NCBI GenBank assembly: GCA_027943335.1 | Contig: BSBK01007030.1 | Coordinates: 449,001-513,000 of the forward strand | Reading direction: 5' to 3' | Length of the DNA stretch: 64,000 nucleotides | DNA from: Chamaecyparis obtusa | Taxonomy: Eukaryota > Streptophyta > Pinopsida > Cupressales > Cupressaceae | In this document: positions 50,681 to 62,014 of the stretch, one piece after another | Numbering within the stretch: position 1 is the stretch's first letter | Layout of the letters: every line of letters begins with the position of its first letter | Notes under the pieces: model-generated | The model's database searches: none | What the model was told of the DNA's origin: nothing | What the model saw: only the letters and a program-made list of their open reading frames with translations | Position numbers and translations under genes: made by a program

Positions 50681-51837
50681 CTTTGTTCAGGTTCATTCTC
50701 ACCACTCAGCAGGACTCTTCTATTAATTAGTGTTTCTCCTCTTTCAGCATCTTTAGAATTTGATGATCTGTCATCTTCATCTACATGTGCAACTCTAGCC
50801 TGGCCTTCATTTCTCCTGTCTATTCTGCCTTGGCACTGAGTACATTCAAATTCCCTATGACCTTCTTCTCCATAGTGAAAACATGTTCCACGGAAGCCAC
50901 CTCTTCCAGATCCTTGTCCTCTTCCTCTTTCTCTCTGATCTCTATTATTCTGATCCTAGAAATGATTAAAATTATTTTCTCTTTAATTCTGACTGCTACT
51001 GGCCTCATCCTTCTTTTTTGGATCTTCATTTCGGCCACCATATGACCATCCACCAGATCGTCCACCGCGACCTCTTCCATTTTGTCTTATCTCAAACTTC
51101 TTGTTCAGCTTTTCCTCTACTTTTAGGGCAAACTGGTATGCCTCTTCAATACTGTTCATTCGAACCAGATTCAGCTCCTTCTGAATGCTTGGCCTTAACC
51201 CATTAAGGTATCGGGCAACTTTCTCCTTATTAGCTTCTGCATGGCCTGTTCTGATGAGGAGTCGATAGAACTCCTCTGTATACTCCTGAACAGATCTTCC
51301 TGCTTGCTTCAAACTTTGCATTTTCTTCAGTAGGTCAAGCTCATAATCAATAGGAATGAATTGTTTCTTCAATTTATCCACCATCTGATCCCATCTCGTG
51401 ATTTTGTCCTTTCCCCTTCTATTTCATTCCAACTGAATCTCTTGCCACCATATCTTTGCATGACCTTTCAGTCTGGCCTTCACAAATTTGACCCTATCAG
51501 GATCCTCAACATCTTCATACTCAAAATATTCCTCACATTCATTGATCCAGTCGATCAATTCTTCTGGGTTAAGATTTCCAAAAAATGTAGGAACCTCAAT
51601 CTTAGGTCTTTTCCCAATCTTACAAATGGCCCGAAAAAGTTTTTCTTCCTCCTGGTTCATAATTTTGACTTCTCCTTCTTAATATTCTTCTTCAGCTTCA
51701 TCCTCGCTTTCATCTCTGACATTAAGATTCATTCCTTTACGAATCTCTTCTTGCAATGCTCGCACTTGTCTCTGTAGTTCCCTAACCTCAGGTGTTACAA
51801 CACCAATTCTTCCGCCACGTTCCCTTCGTGGAGGCAT
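50680..51837 (-). pseudogene. gag: Copy C Gag
   Basis: ATG at 51837 (MPPRRERGGRIGVVTPEVRE). Core segments 51660-51424 (PKIEVPTFFGNLNPEELIDW) and 51384-50983 (SVQEYTEEFYRLLIRTGHAE). The zinc-knuckle second Cys is Tyr as in A (CFHYGEEGH...). Stops: after DEAEEEY (about 51680), after EIQLE (51421-51423) and after SSSQN (50980-50982). Confidence 0.88.
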
Positions 51838-51924
51838 TTTTGCGATGCGCGCTGAAACCCTAACCACGGTCCTGGTGCAAACTACCTCACAGCCGGTGAT
51901 TTTTTTACACACTCAAGAACTCCT

Positions 51925-51936
51925 GCTCTGATACCA
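51925..51936 (-). other. Primer-binding site, copy C (initiator tRNA-Met)
   Basis: Minus strand TGGTATCAGAGC next to LTR4, the outer 5' LTR. Confidence 0.9.
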
Positions 51937-51938
51937 CT

Positions 51939-52798
51939 TGATGAAGGGTTCTCCCCTTAGTACCACAAACACATAACAGAAATAGAGAAACAACAACAAT
52001 AATATGCAAGAACAGAAAATTGGCTTCTTATTATCTCCACAAATGTGGAATTACAAACTTTCAGAATTACAATATGCAAAGCCACATGGGCATTCCCTTA
52101 CAATATTCTGTATGAAAAATCCTCGAATCGATACCCAGATCTACTACCCAGAACTTTTCTGTACTGCCTAAGACAATAATACAGCCTTCCTTATATAGGC
52201 AATTTTCCACCGCCTGGGAAGGTTCTAGAATTTTAGCCAATAAGGCCGACCAAACTTAGAATTATTTTATTTTACATTTTATTACATCATAGTCGGCTCA
52301 AGATAACCTTTGAAACCCGAACAAAAATTTTGAAGAAAATTATTTTTTGCCATTTCAGGTGGCCCAACTTCCGAAGACCATAAGTCATCACTAGTTGACC
52401 CGATCGGCTATTATAACCCCATTTCAAAAATGCCACGAAGTGCTCTACAGGCTTGATTGGCGCAAGCGCCCATCACCCAAATTTTTGACCTCATCCGGGG
52501 CCTCTAAAGCCTTCAAAACTGAGTTCAAAGTTTCTGTACCCTACTGCCAATACCAAAAATCTTCAATATCTTCCAATATACACTTGATCTGGCAATGAAA
52601 CTTTACTGGCAGACTTATATGACCAAAATGAACCTCCAAGAAAGAAATCAGATCATTTTGAGCACATACGAAAATTACCAAAAATAGTAACTTTCCATAA
52701 ATAGCAGCTCTGCACAAAATAGCCCTTATTGAATAGAAAAATAGAAATATTTTTGGGTGATGCAAGATTGCTCTTACACCCAAGATGCTCCTACATCA
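51939..52798 (-). repeat. LTR4 (5' LTR of copy C, outer)
   Basis: 860 bp, plus-strand ends TGATGAAGGG...CTACATCA, followed by TAATC. TATATAAG near 52190-52197 on the minus strand. It shares several variants with LTR1 only, and others with LTR3 only. Confidence 0.92.
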
Positions 52799-52803
52799 TA
52801 ATC
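52799..52803. other. Target site duplication TAATC, right copy
   Basis: Identical to 35444-35448 and directly after LTR4. Confidence 0.92.
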
Positions 52804-54250
52804 TCTTCCCCTACCAACTCTTATCTATGCCCAAAATGGCACCTCATCCTATACGACATATATTTTTCTACAATATAGATTGTCTATCCTAATAGAAAAC
52901 ACTATGTTTAATCCCCTATATCCAATCCTCACAAAACCTATAGGGTTCCCATGTAAAGTCTAGTAGCTCATTCAAAACCTTCCTCTAGAATCCCACCACC
53001 CCCACTCATGTGTGATGCAATGAGCCTTGATATCTACATGTGTATGGCTCTCTATCCCATGTGTCTCTCTTGCCTATTGGTCTAAACACTATTATGTGCT
53101 CCCACACCCAGATATGTAAAAGAGTAACCCTTGTACCTAGGTTCTTATGTCCTCGATACATACACATGTGCATCTCATGATACAACTAACCTAGCATAAC
53201 ATAACCTGAGTAGTAAGTCACCACATCCTCAATCATTTGATGTAGAACCCTTGACCATCCACTATAAAATCAATGCCCTCCCAAGTTAGGCATCAATTGT
53301 CTTCTCACCACACTTGCTAGATATAGTTCTAATCTTGGTAGCCCTTGTGTTGGCTCCATTGTTGGTCTTGTTAATTAGCACTCTCTACATTAACCTCCAA
53401 AATACCTTGTACATTTAATACTCTTTGTCCTCTAGCCTATACACTAGAATGGATCCCTGATCAAGGATTTACAATATCTTCAATGCATCCTCCAGGGTAA
53501 TAGATGTCTCTCTTATAGGCAAGTGAAAACTTGACATCTCATTATCCAGCCTCTCAATTAGTATTGTGATCATCCCATTATGATCCTAAATCCATGACCA
53601 CCCATGCACTCATTCTAGACCAAGTGCCACTAGAAGAGAAAGATCATTATCATCTAACTCCGCCACAAGTGGCACAATATTAGGTAAATTCTCCCTCTAT
53701 GTGAATGGTGGTAGCATTGCCTATATCTATTTAACACCCATTGTTACTCTCCATTAATATGCCTTAACCCAATCCCACTATCCCAAAGTTGTCAATGATG
53801 TCGTACCCCATCTTAACCTCATATATTGTACCCCTAATGGAGCTTCTCTCTCCTTTGAACCCTTCCCCTATCCCTACCATTTTTCTTGGCCATTCCTTAC
53901 AGAGGAACCAATCTATAGGCTAAGGCATCAATTGGTGTAGGCACTAATCTTCCTATACCCATTTTCCCCTACCCATTATATGTGGTATAAGCGACAATCA
54001 CCCGATCGATGCATATGATTGCACTAAAGTCCTATATTTTCTTCCCACTATAATTTTCATGGACATTCATCACTTGTGTATAATTTGAACCCCAGGTGGA
54101 GATGTCAATCAACTAATTGGTTCCTCCACCTAGCCAAGTTTAAACCTTAACTAATGGATAACAAATGGCTACTTAATTACAAGATACTAAACAAACATGA
54201 CGGTTAGACAACTTACCAGCTACCTATGCTCTGGTGGTTGAAACTATTGT
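52804..54250 (-). pseudogene. Decayed minus-strand coding-like region, right half
   Basis: Minus-strand reading gives stretches such as EGIDFIVDGQGFYIK (about 53280-53236) and ARETHGIESHTHVDIKAHCI (about 53080-53020), broken mostly by TGA and TAG. It was next to 34400-35443 before the array inserted. The frames on the two sides of the site differ by one base. Family unknown; low confidence that it was one gene. Confidence 0.3.
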
Positions 54251-54680
54251 ACACACTTCCCCCCACTAAACTTGGTATGAAATGTTTGATGTCCTTTCTT
54301 TCTAGAGATCCTTCTAAGTTTCAAATCAAAGTGCAAAAATGACCCTTGTAGGCCCTTTATAGCCTACTTATACCCCTTCTACCCCCTTTCTTCCACTCCT
54401 ACCCCCATGTGCCTTTCTTGTTTCCTCTTGTCTTCCCTTATTGATCATGCTTGCTTTTCCTGTAGCCTTTTCTTTGCCTCTTATTTCCCTTCATTTCTTC
54501 CCTCCTTTTCAAGAAATTGCCTTGATTTTCTTTTTGTGCCAATTTCTTGAGGAGGCATCCCTTTTTCAACATTGCTACTTTTCTACAACTTAATTGACCT
54601 TCAACTTCCCCATCTTGGGCATCTTAGTCTCTTCTTTGATGTGATATCATTTCAGGAACCACATCAAAGAGAGGCAAAAT

Positions 54681-55900
54681 GTAAATGCCTAAAATTTCCC
54701 TCATGAATTTATTAATTCATATTAATTAATTATCCTTCCAAAATTCATAATTAATTAAATTTAATTTAATTAATTATCATCCCCCATTAATATAATTAAT
54801 TATATTTCCACCCTTTCCTCTAACATTTAATTAGTTTGTTTCATTAAATGTAGCACATCCCCACTATCTGAAATTTTAATTAATTCTAATTAATTAAACC
54901 TAAAACAAAACCTAATAAAATCATTTCCTCCTAAACCCTACCCACTAATTAATCCTAGATTAATTAGCCTAATACGATCATCTCTAACCTCATTGAACTT
55001 TTCCCCACAACTTGAAATTAACTCACACATGTAAGCATAATTTTCTAATTTAAAATTTTCCCCACCTCTTGTCCTCAGACATGTGTAGCCACCTAACTAA
55101 CACATGTAGCCACCTTGCACACTTGTAGTCACCCTACATTTCCACTTGTCCCCCCTATACACATTCATGCATCTTGCATTAATCTTCCATTTCCCTCACA
55201 TATCACTTTCTTCCCTTCCCAAGGTTTCTCACACATGTGTGAGCACAATTCACCCTTCATGCATGTCCCCACTTGCCATTTTCCAACCTTTTTCCAAGGT
55301 TCCTCACGCATCTGTGAGAAACACCTCACCTATTGTATGATCAACATGTCCTTCCCTTCCCTTTCATCTTGGCATCCACATAACTTTCTCCAGGAAATCT
55401 TAGCCCTCCATTGTGCCATTAAAGTTCAACTATCCATTTCTCTCAAAAGCCTATAAATTGGAGTCTTCTCCCATTGAAAATCTATCCATTGTTATTGTAA
55501 TCTTATCATGCCATTTTGAGTTTAGAATATACCTTCAAGCTAGTGTTATCACATTTCTATCATATCACTTTGCATTTAGGAATTCACTTGCCATAAATTC
55601 CATCATTATAATCCATTATCATCTTAGTTCTATCATCTCAAATCCATTTGTAATCATCCATCTAAGATCCAATACCTTATCTCTTATTATGTTCAAGAAA
55701 TAAAGAGCATTCCACATTAAAAATCAAATGGAGAAAGGTGCCTCTATTTTAGCTCAATCAAAGGTGAAAGGTTTTTTTTTGCTTTGTTTTTATACTGCAT
55801 TGTAGAACTTGTTAGTACATTTCCTCATATACACAATCTCTTGTAACCACCGTCGGGATATGAAAGTTCTCAAACCTATGGAACCAAGTGGAGTTGATGC
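54681..55900 (+). repeat. Possible LTR of an unidentified element
   Basis: The purine-rich CAAAGAGAGGCAAAA (about 54664-54680) is followed by TGTAAATGCC. Then come TTAATTAA-rich DNA (54712-54960) and a TATA-like GCCTATAAATTGG at about 55447-55459. The order PPT, TG start and TATA suggests a 3' LTR, but no right end, partner LTR or target duplication is seen. The plus frame 55115-55456 has no recognisable domain. Confidence 0.3.
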
Positions 55901-57400
55901 CCAATACCTAAAATCACTAAAACTAAATCACATATCAAGTGTGCTCATGCATATATAAGATAGCCAATGCACATATATAAAAATAATCAAAGTAACTAAG
56001 CTATTGGAAGGGGATTTTAATATCATATGCATTCTCATGTATTCAAACAATGCAATATCATCCCTTGAACACATTTGACCATCATTTATAGTGCATTAAT
56101 TATACTCTCATCCAAATAAATGCATTAAATATTATTTCACTACAACAAAGAGCAAATAATTATTCCCCAAACTAGGTCAACATAAAAACATGATTAGTAA
56201 CACAAAATATACACATAAAAATATAACACCATCAATGTATCATCATGTAACCACATAAAACTCAGTATAATCAAGGTACCGTCCTAATATAATTTAGAAA
56301 TCATCATATAACATTATATCACGTTAGCATAGAGTCGTCATAATATATGATCATCATTAAAACTACCAACTTATAAACTACTATCCACATCAGCAATGAT
56401 ACCAACATGATCAAAAGAATAGAACTGTAATTGGGTGTGCTTCATGAATGCCAATACAAAAGAATAATATACAAATGGTCACAAGATAAAGCATAAACAA
56501 AGTCTAACTTGGATCAAAATAAGCAATGATAGAATGCAAACACAAGAGGCACTACAAGTGAGACAAGGTAATCATAAAAAGATGATAAAGGCATGGATGG
56601 ACATTACACTTCTAGATCTAGAAGTTAATATCTTGTCTTCTTAGAAACTTTGATATCATGACATGATACCATGACTATTGGATTATGTTAGTTATAGATG
56701 TATGATAAATGCTTTTTGATATTGGAATATTCTATATAAGTAAATCTTCACCACTAGAAATATGTGAATCCTGGCCATCTACTCATAGCTTACTCTTGGA
56801 GCTTTTACCTATAAAATACAATTAATTGTACATTTGTAGGGGAAGAAATTGTTAACAACAATGGGTTTTTTCAATAAAATTGTTCAAAACTCACTTTAGA
56901 ATTTTTCATCTTTAATAGATATTTGTTGTTATGAAGTTCAATTTTTTTAAGCATTTGATTGATGTCACATTCAAATCACTAATCTCTTATTGAGTGTAAG
57001 TGGTCATGTGTGATTATGTCCCTAATTATGAACAAATGTATTAAATTGTACCAAAAATAGATTTTTTGGTATGCTTTTATAAATAGAATCCTATTGAATT
57101 TTACACTTCCGTTATGCCATTGTGAGTTATCTAGTTAATAAATAATAGAAAATTTGGCATCTAGATCTTCTTAATCATTCTTACACTACAACACATTTTT
57201 AAAACTAGATCTCTTAACCCCATCCCTCTTAATCTATCTTTTATCATTTTTAATAGTTTGATTTGAATTGAAGAAAACATCAATAAAATTGAAGATAACA
57301 AATGTTTTAAAGTGTTTTGATATGACTAGAAATCATTAAATCTTAAATATTGAAACTAATTTTGGTTTGGGATGCATAAAATCATATTATTTTTTAAATC
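55901..57400. other. Unassigned AT-rich stretch
   Basis: No supported frame. Contains an 18-bp perfect palindrome, ACTTCTAGATCTAGAAGT, at 56608-56625. Confidence 0.4.
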
Positions 57401-57436
57401 TAACCCTCTCTTCCAAATTTTAGTATGTAAGACTCT

Positions 57437-57890
57437 TTGTTGAAACAACTTCACAAGAAACAACTAAGTTATCTTTTACATCAACATCTGACAAATGAAG
57501 ACTTTTGGTTGTTATGTTTTGCATTAGAAGTTAAAATTCCTTTCAAGATGGATGAACTTGTTAAGAAAGTTTCATCTAAGTTAAGAGTGTCGAACACATA
57601 CATCAACACTTCGTCTAAAAAGTTGAGAGAATGAATCCTTGAAATCTTGGCTAACAAAATATATTGAATAGATGTGATATGAGACTACTAATTGATAGAA
57701 AGATCATTGTGAAATTCATAATCATTTCAAAAAAGATATGGCATAGTAGCTCGTCATGCCTTTCATATGATTTTGATCACAAAAGTTCTCATGATTTTAA
57801 CAAGAATATGGAAAATAACCAAAGAATGAAAGACCAAGCCTTTCTACGATGGTTTTCCAAATATAGGAACAAAGGAAATGCAATTCCTTA
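57437..57890 (+). other. Short uncharacterised frames
   Basis: Two consecutive plus frames (57437-57634, 65 aa starting MLKQLHKKQLSYLLHQHLTN; 57664-57891, 75 aa starting MNRCDMRLLIDRKIIVKFII). I recognise neither. Their Lys/Leu composition is coding-like, but no start context or domain supports a gene. Confidence 0.2.
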
Positions 57891-58028
57891 AAAGGATTTT
57901 CTAAGCTTCATTACCTTCAGTGGTTCTCACAATCCACTTGAGGCATAGTTTTAGTCCTTAGAGGACTTTCTAAGCTTCATTTCCTTTAGTGTCTCATACA
58001 ATCCATTTGACACAAAGTTTAATTCCTT
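57891..58028. repeat. Tandem duplication, two 69-bp units
   Basis: CTAAGCTTCATTACCTTCAG at 57901 and CTAAGCTTCATTTCCTTTAG at 57970 mark the same position in two adjacent units. Both also share a (C/A)ACAATCCA(C/T)TTGA block and a TTCCTTG/GTCCTTAG end. About 80% identical. Confidence 0.7.
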
Positions 58029-60480
58029 GTCTATGAAAATTAATCAAGCCTAAGCAACCAAAGCCTTTGGGAAGATAACATTAAGTCCCACACTACTCTA
58101 TGGAAGTCTTTTGTTTAGTCAAAGTTAACCAATAGAAAACCATGTAAGATTTTCTTTAGCTTGTGATAAGAAACTTTAGAATACACCTAATAGGAGGAGT
58201 AATAAACATCAAGTCCATTAAAACCTTATACTAGAATTAAAATTTACCATCTTGTGAGAGAGCTTTAGTGATCTTGTAAGATAATTTCTTCTCCACTCTA
58301 TCCATAATATAATGCCAAGACATATGACAACAAGCTTAAAAAGAAAAGGAATCCAAAGAATTTCAAGATCTCCGCAATGGTCAATACACTTCCAAGCAAA
58401 GATTTAAAGTCACATGAGATGAGAAGAAAAAACTTGCATATTGCTCTATTGAATATTGGATCCTATACTAAACAAAACATTTCTTTACACTACTTATTCA
58501 CTTAATATTACTCACATTTTCAATTAAAACGAAAAAATAAAAATTAACAAAATGACCATTGTTATACAATAATAATGTACAAGTCGTGTAGGTAGTTCTC
58601 ATCTTTTCTTTGGAACTATGAACCAATAATATCATAAAATGGTGACCTCATTCCCAATCCCAATTAACAATGGTGAGGTTCAAATCCGCAATCATATTGA
58701 ATCAAAAAAGCCACAAGTCTATAATCACAATGATCCAATAGACATTTTGACGATCACAACAACAACAACGCTGCTCAACCAACACATTATACAATATAAT
58801 TCTCGACTTAATAAAGTCAATTAACATATGAAATTACAATTGAAGTACTCTTGTTCACATCCTTATAGTGGAAACAAATCGTGCAGATAAAGTTAGTTAT
58901 GTGGATACAGTACATCAGTTTTTGTAATGGAGCCAAATGAAGAATCATGATGAGTGTTTGTGCATCATATATGAGATTTGGATTAGGTGGAAAAATGGAC
59001 ACATGGTACTCAGACAGAAATAGTCAATTGGAAGACTTAGCATTGGACTACAGTGGAGCATTTTAGAAGTTCCAAGGGAAAAAGCTAACTGAAATTGATA
59101 GGCACGGAATTTCATCACACCTTTTGCAATGGTGGAAGGCCCATGTCCATGTGGACACTGTCAGTCTTCCATACGGGCATGCCATGCTCTGTCTTCAAGT
59201 GATCATCCCTGGCTTTCAAATTTATCTATTCCCCACCATGAATATCTTAATTAGGCTTTATAGGGCGGGGGCTAAGTTTCCGATAAAAATATTTGGAATT
59301 TTTTTTTCAGATTTACGAAAAATGTAGTGATTTTTTTTTGGAATTTTTTTGTTGTTTTTGATTTAAAATATGCAGATCATGAAGAATAGATACTGAAATT
59401 TTGCAAAAAATTGTTGTGTTTTCGGATTTTTCAAATCTGATCAATAGTACATTTTGAATGGAGCTTAACCGCTTCCAATTTATAATACTAAAATTGTCAA
59501 AGTCATTGCCATAATAATTTCTGACTGAAAAGTTTTAACCGTAGCTTTTTAAGGGTTTAACATTAGTATAAGATTACTTTCATATGTGTGATATTTTTGT
59601 TTTGTTTTTTCTTTTCAGATTCTCTGAGCTGTGCTTATGTTGCCTCCTTGTTGAGGATGGCCCAGGTGTGATATGGCCTTTCCTCTTTGGAATGGACTCT
59701 TTTTTAAAGCATCTAAATAATCTAGCATAGTGCAATGTGTCTTTAAAGAATTGTTCTTTTAGTGACGTTTTGTTCATGAAGAACACCCATTATGTGTTCT
59801 GCTACTTATACTGTGCAAATAGTTGGTGGCTCTTATAAGCCAGGAATGAAAGCCTAGGAGTTTTGGGGCTTAGAATGGGCTTGGTGGTATTCTGGGTTTT
59901 GGGTATTTGGTGCCCATTCAATCTATGACTGTAAACATTTAAACTACAGCAATCTGATAATCATTAGGAATGTTGTTTCATGAGAAAGGTTTATGAAATC
60001 TCTGTTCAGTAGGAAGTACATGCATATAATAGGGACTATTTACAGGATTTGGCAAAAACTTTAGCTGGCAGTATGAGAATATGTTCAATCCTATAGGGAA
60101 AACTCTCTTGCATGGTATGTATAGCTAAGAGTTTTGAGCTTTCACAGAAGTTTGAGGAGTTCTTAGTATTGGTTGGAAAGCAGTGCTTATTAGAATCACC
60201 TTTTGCCAGTGCTTTCTTCAGATACCAGTTGCCAATCCTAGTTTAGTTGGGTATAGTTGATATGGGTCATGAGGATTTTCACATCCTAGTAAGCCTCATG
60301 GAAGAGCTGGGCTTGACCAACTCTATGAAAGCAGGCCAAAAGCAGAATCATTTGGTTAGAATTTAGGAGTATTGCAGTTTACATGAAATGCTTTTATTCT
60401 TGTCATGATTGTGCATATCAAGTAATTATGAGCATTGAAATCACACATCAACTTTGGTTATCATATCTTTCTGTGTTTTC
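58029..60480. other. Intergenic stretch upstream of the MAKR-like gene
   Basis: No supported coding frame; the short frames at 58639-58824, 59124-59327 and 59580-59786 have no recognisable motif. The region must include the promoter of the downstream gene, but I cannot place a TATA box or start site with confidence. Confidence 0.4.
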
Positions 60481-60547
60481 TTGCTTTTAGAGATATTGGG
60501 ATGATGCTCCTGATCCTCACGTAACTTCCAACATAGTCTATCTTGCA

Positions 60548-60628
60548 ATGGTTCATTGTATTTTTCCACTTTTTGTAGCATTCCTTTTGCCTTTTACCTT
60601 ATTCCATAAAGGCTTTTTACAGACTTGA
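60548..60628 (+). promoter_or_regulatory. Possible upstream ORF in the MAKR-like gene leader
   Basis: ATG at 60548 opens a 26-codon frame (MVHCIFPLFVAFLLPFTLFH...) ending TGA at 60626-60628, 33 bases before the main ATG. A second, 7-codon uORF lies at 60501-60524. If the mRNA leader includes them they would reduce main-frame translation. A pyrimidine tract ending TTTTAG at about 60490 could be a 3' splice site of a leader intron. The transcript start is unknown. Confidence 0.3.
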
Positions 60629-60661
60629 ATTAAAAGGGCAGCTTTTGGAAGGAGAACTATC

Positions 60662-62014
60662 ATGGCAGCCAGCAACAACAATCATAAGCATGGCCAAGAA
60701 CATGAGAATTCCAGGAAGATTTCAGACCTTGTAAATGAAGACTTCAGCAAGGATGGACAACACTTTGGAACGCTGAACTCTTGCTTTGATTTCAACGAAT
60801 TCACAGATGATGATTATATTGATATTGAAGTGGAATCTGCCATGTTTTGGGAAGCAGTGAGCAGGACAAAGCTGAATGGGAACAGAGCAGAGTCAAGAGA
60901 ATTTGAGTTCGATGCCAAGGCTTTAATGGATGATCCAGATTGTGTTGCTTCTCCTGCAGATGAACTCTTCTACAAAGGTCAGCTGCTTCCTCTCCATCTT
61001 CCTCCCAGGATTCAGATGGTGGAGAATCTTTTAGCTTCAGAAAAGTCTAAGGAAAACAGACCCCAGAGCCTCTTAGGGAGGAAGAATCCAGAGCAGAAAT
61101 CAGTAGGAGTTGGGTCTTTTTATAGGGAATCTGCACTTGCAGATGATTCTGCATTGTTCCACACTCCTTATGAGTCTTGTGATGGTACACCTTATGATTC
61201 ATGTGAAGCAAGTCAAGAGCTCAATCCAGAACTCTATGAAGCCCTTAACCACAGAGTGTCAATCAAGGAAGCAGCAGCAGCTGAATCAAAAAAGGAAAAT
61301 CAAAAGCACCAACGTTTGCCAGTGCTGAAGAAGGCCAAGAAGTTGCTGGATTCCACCCAATCCAAACAAGCTGCCTTGGCCCTTAAATTGAAGGCCTCCA
61401 GATCATATCTCAAGTCCCTTTTCTCAAGATCCACAGGGACCAAAGATCAGCACCACCACCAAAGGAGGACGAAAGAACTAGATCAAAGAGATCCAATGAA
61501 CAAAATCAGTACTGATCAAGCAGATCAAAACATGGTCACCAAGGCCATAAACCGTTATGTGAAGGTAATAAAGCCAGGGTCTGCAAATGGAACCATTGAT
61601 ATAACAAGAGAAGGGTACAGGGTAGCAGAAGCAGTGGCCAAATCTATTCACAAAGAAAATTCATTCATGATAGAAGATCTTGTGGGTCGCAGAAAGTCCT
61701 TCTCTGGGAGCCTCTCCAGTAAAGTGAATGCTGAATCTCACAAGGCCAATGCCTCCTACTGTGTAATTTCTAGTCCAAATGGGGCTTTTCTTAAGAGAAG
61801 CAGCAGTGCTAACATAGACATGGAGAGTGCCATTGAAGGAGCCATTGCTCACTGCAAGCAATCAGCTCATTCAACCCCAAAGAATAATGAAAACCCATAC
61901 CATATTAATCATCAAAGACCATCTTCAAATGTAGAAGGATATGTAAGGCCTCGTTCTGGTTCAAGGATTGCAGTTTGTGAGCAACCAGAAAAACCTGCTC
62001 TGTGTCGAGGATAG
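60662..62014 (+). CDS. MAKR/BKI1-family membrane-associated kinase regulator
   Basis: An intact single-exon 450-aa frame. The start ATG has A at -3 and G at +4. Features seen: DDDYIDIEVESAMFW (49-63); the family signature SPADELFYKGQLLPLHLPPR (97-116) followed by IQMVENLL; a basic segment KKAKKLLDSTQSKQAALALK (223-242) continuing LKASRSYLKSLFSRS; a His/Arg-rich stretch (264-270); and the C-terminal DMESAIEGAIAHCKQS (386-401). In Arabidopsis BKI1/MAKR proteins the basic part anchors the protein to the plasma membrane, and the C-terminal motif binds leucine-rich-repeat receptor kinases such as BRI1, tuning hormone or peptide signalling. Which receptor this copy serves is not deducible. No neighbouring gene. 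Codon use and the absence of stops contrast with the surrounding repeats. Confidence 0.9.
   Translation: MAASNNNHKHGQEHENSRKISDLVNEDFSKDGQHFGTLNSCFDFNEFTDDDYIDIEVESAMFWEAVSRTKLNGNRAESREFEFDAKALMDDPDCVASPADELFYKGQLLPLHLPPRIQMVENLLASEKSKENRPQSLLGRKNPEQKSVGVGSFYRESALADDSALFHTPYESCDGTPYDSCEASQELNPELYEALNHRVSIKEAAAAESKKENQKHQRLPVLKKAKKLLDSTQSKQAALALKLKASRSYLKSLFSRSTGTKDQHHHQRRTKELDQRDPMNKISTDQADQNMVTKAINRYVKVIKPGSANGTIDITREGYRVAEAVAKSIHKENSFMIEDLVGRRKSFSGSLSSKVNAESHKANASYCVISSPNGAFLKRSSSANIDMESAIEGAIAHCKQSAHSTPKNNENPYHINHQRPSSNVEGYVRPRSGSRIAVCEQPEKPALCRG

Larger units (their letters stand above)
35449..52798 (-). mobile_element. Tandem chromovirus array: 4 LTRs, 3 interiors, one target duplication
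   Basis: Order on the plus strand: LTR1 35449-36308, interior A 36309-40942, LTR2 40943-41802, interior B 41803-46444, LTR3 46445-47291, interior C 47292-51938, LTR4 51939-52798. All interiors lie on the minus strand and have nearly equal length (4634, 4642, 4647 bp). Each ends with a tRNA-Met primer site next to the LTR on its right. Only the outermost ends have a target duplication (TAATC), so the array behaves as one integrated locus that grew by recombination. Gag sequence and chromodomain suggest a Galadriel-like chromovirus, which is a tentative lineage call. Confidence 0.93.

Noticed and set aside
36267..52000. Many plus-strand frames over the array (Ser/Leu/Phe-rich, repeated in each copy)
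   Set aside because: Mirror frames of the minus-strand gag-pol; they recur only because the interiors are repeats.
35449..52798. Reading the block as three independent insertions side by side
   Set aside because: Only four LTRs are present and the inner LTRs lack target duplications; independent insertions would need six LTRs and three duplications.
56608..56625. 18-bp perfect palindrome ACTTCTAGATCTAGAAGT
   Set aside because: Short palindromes of this size occur by chance in AT-rich DNA; no associated feature.
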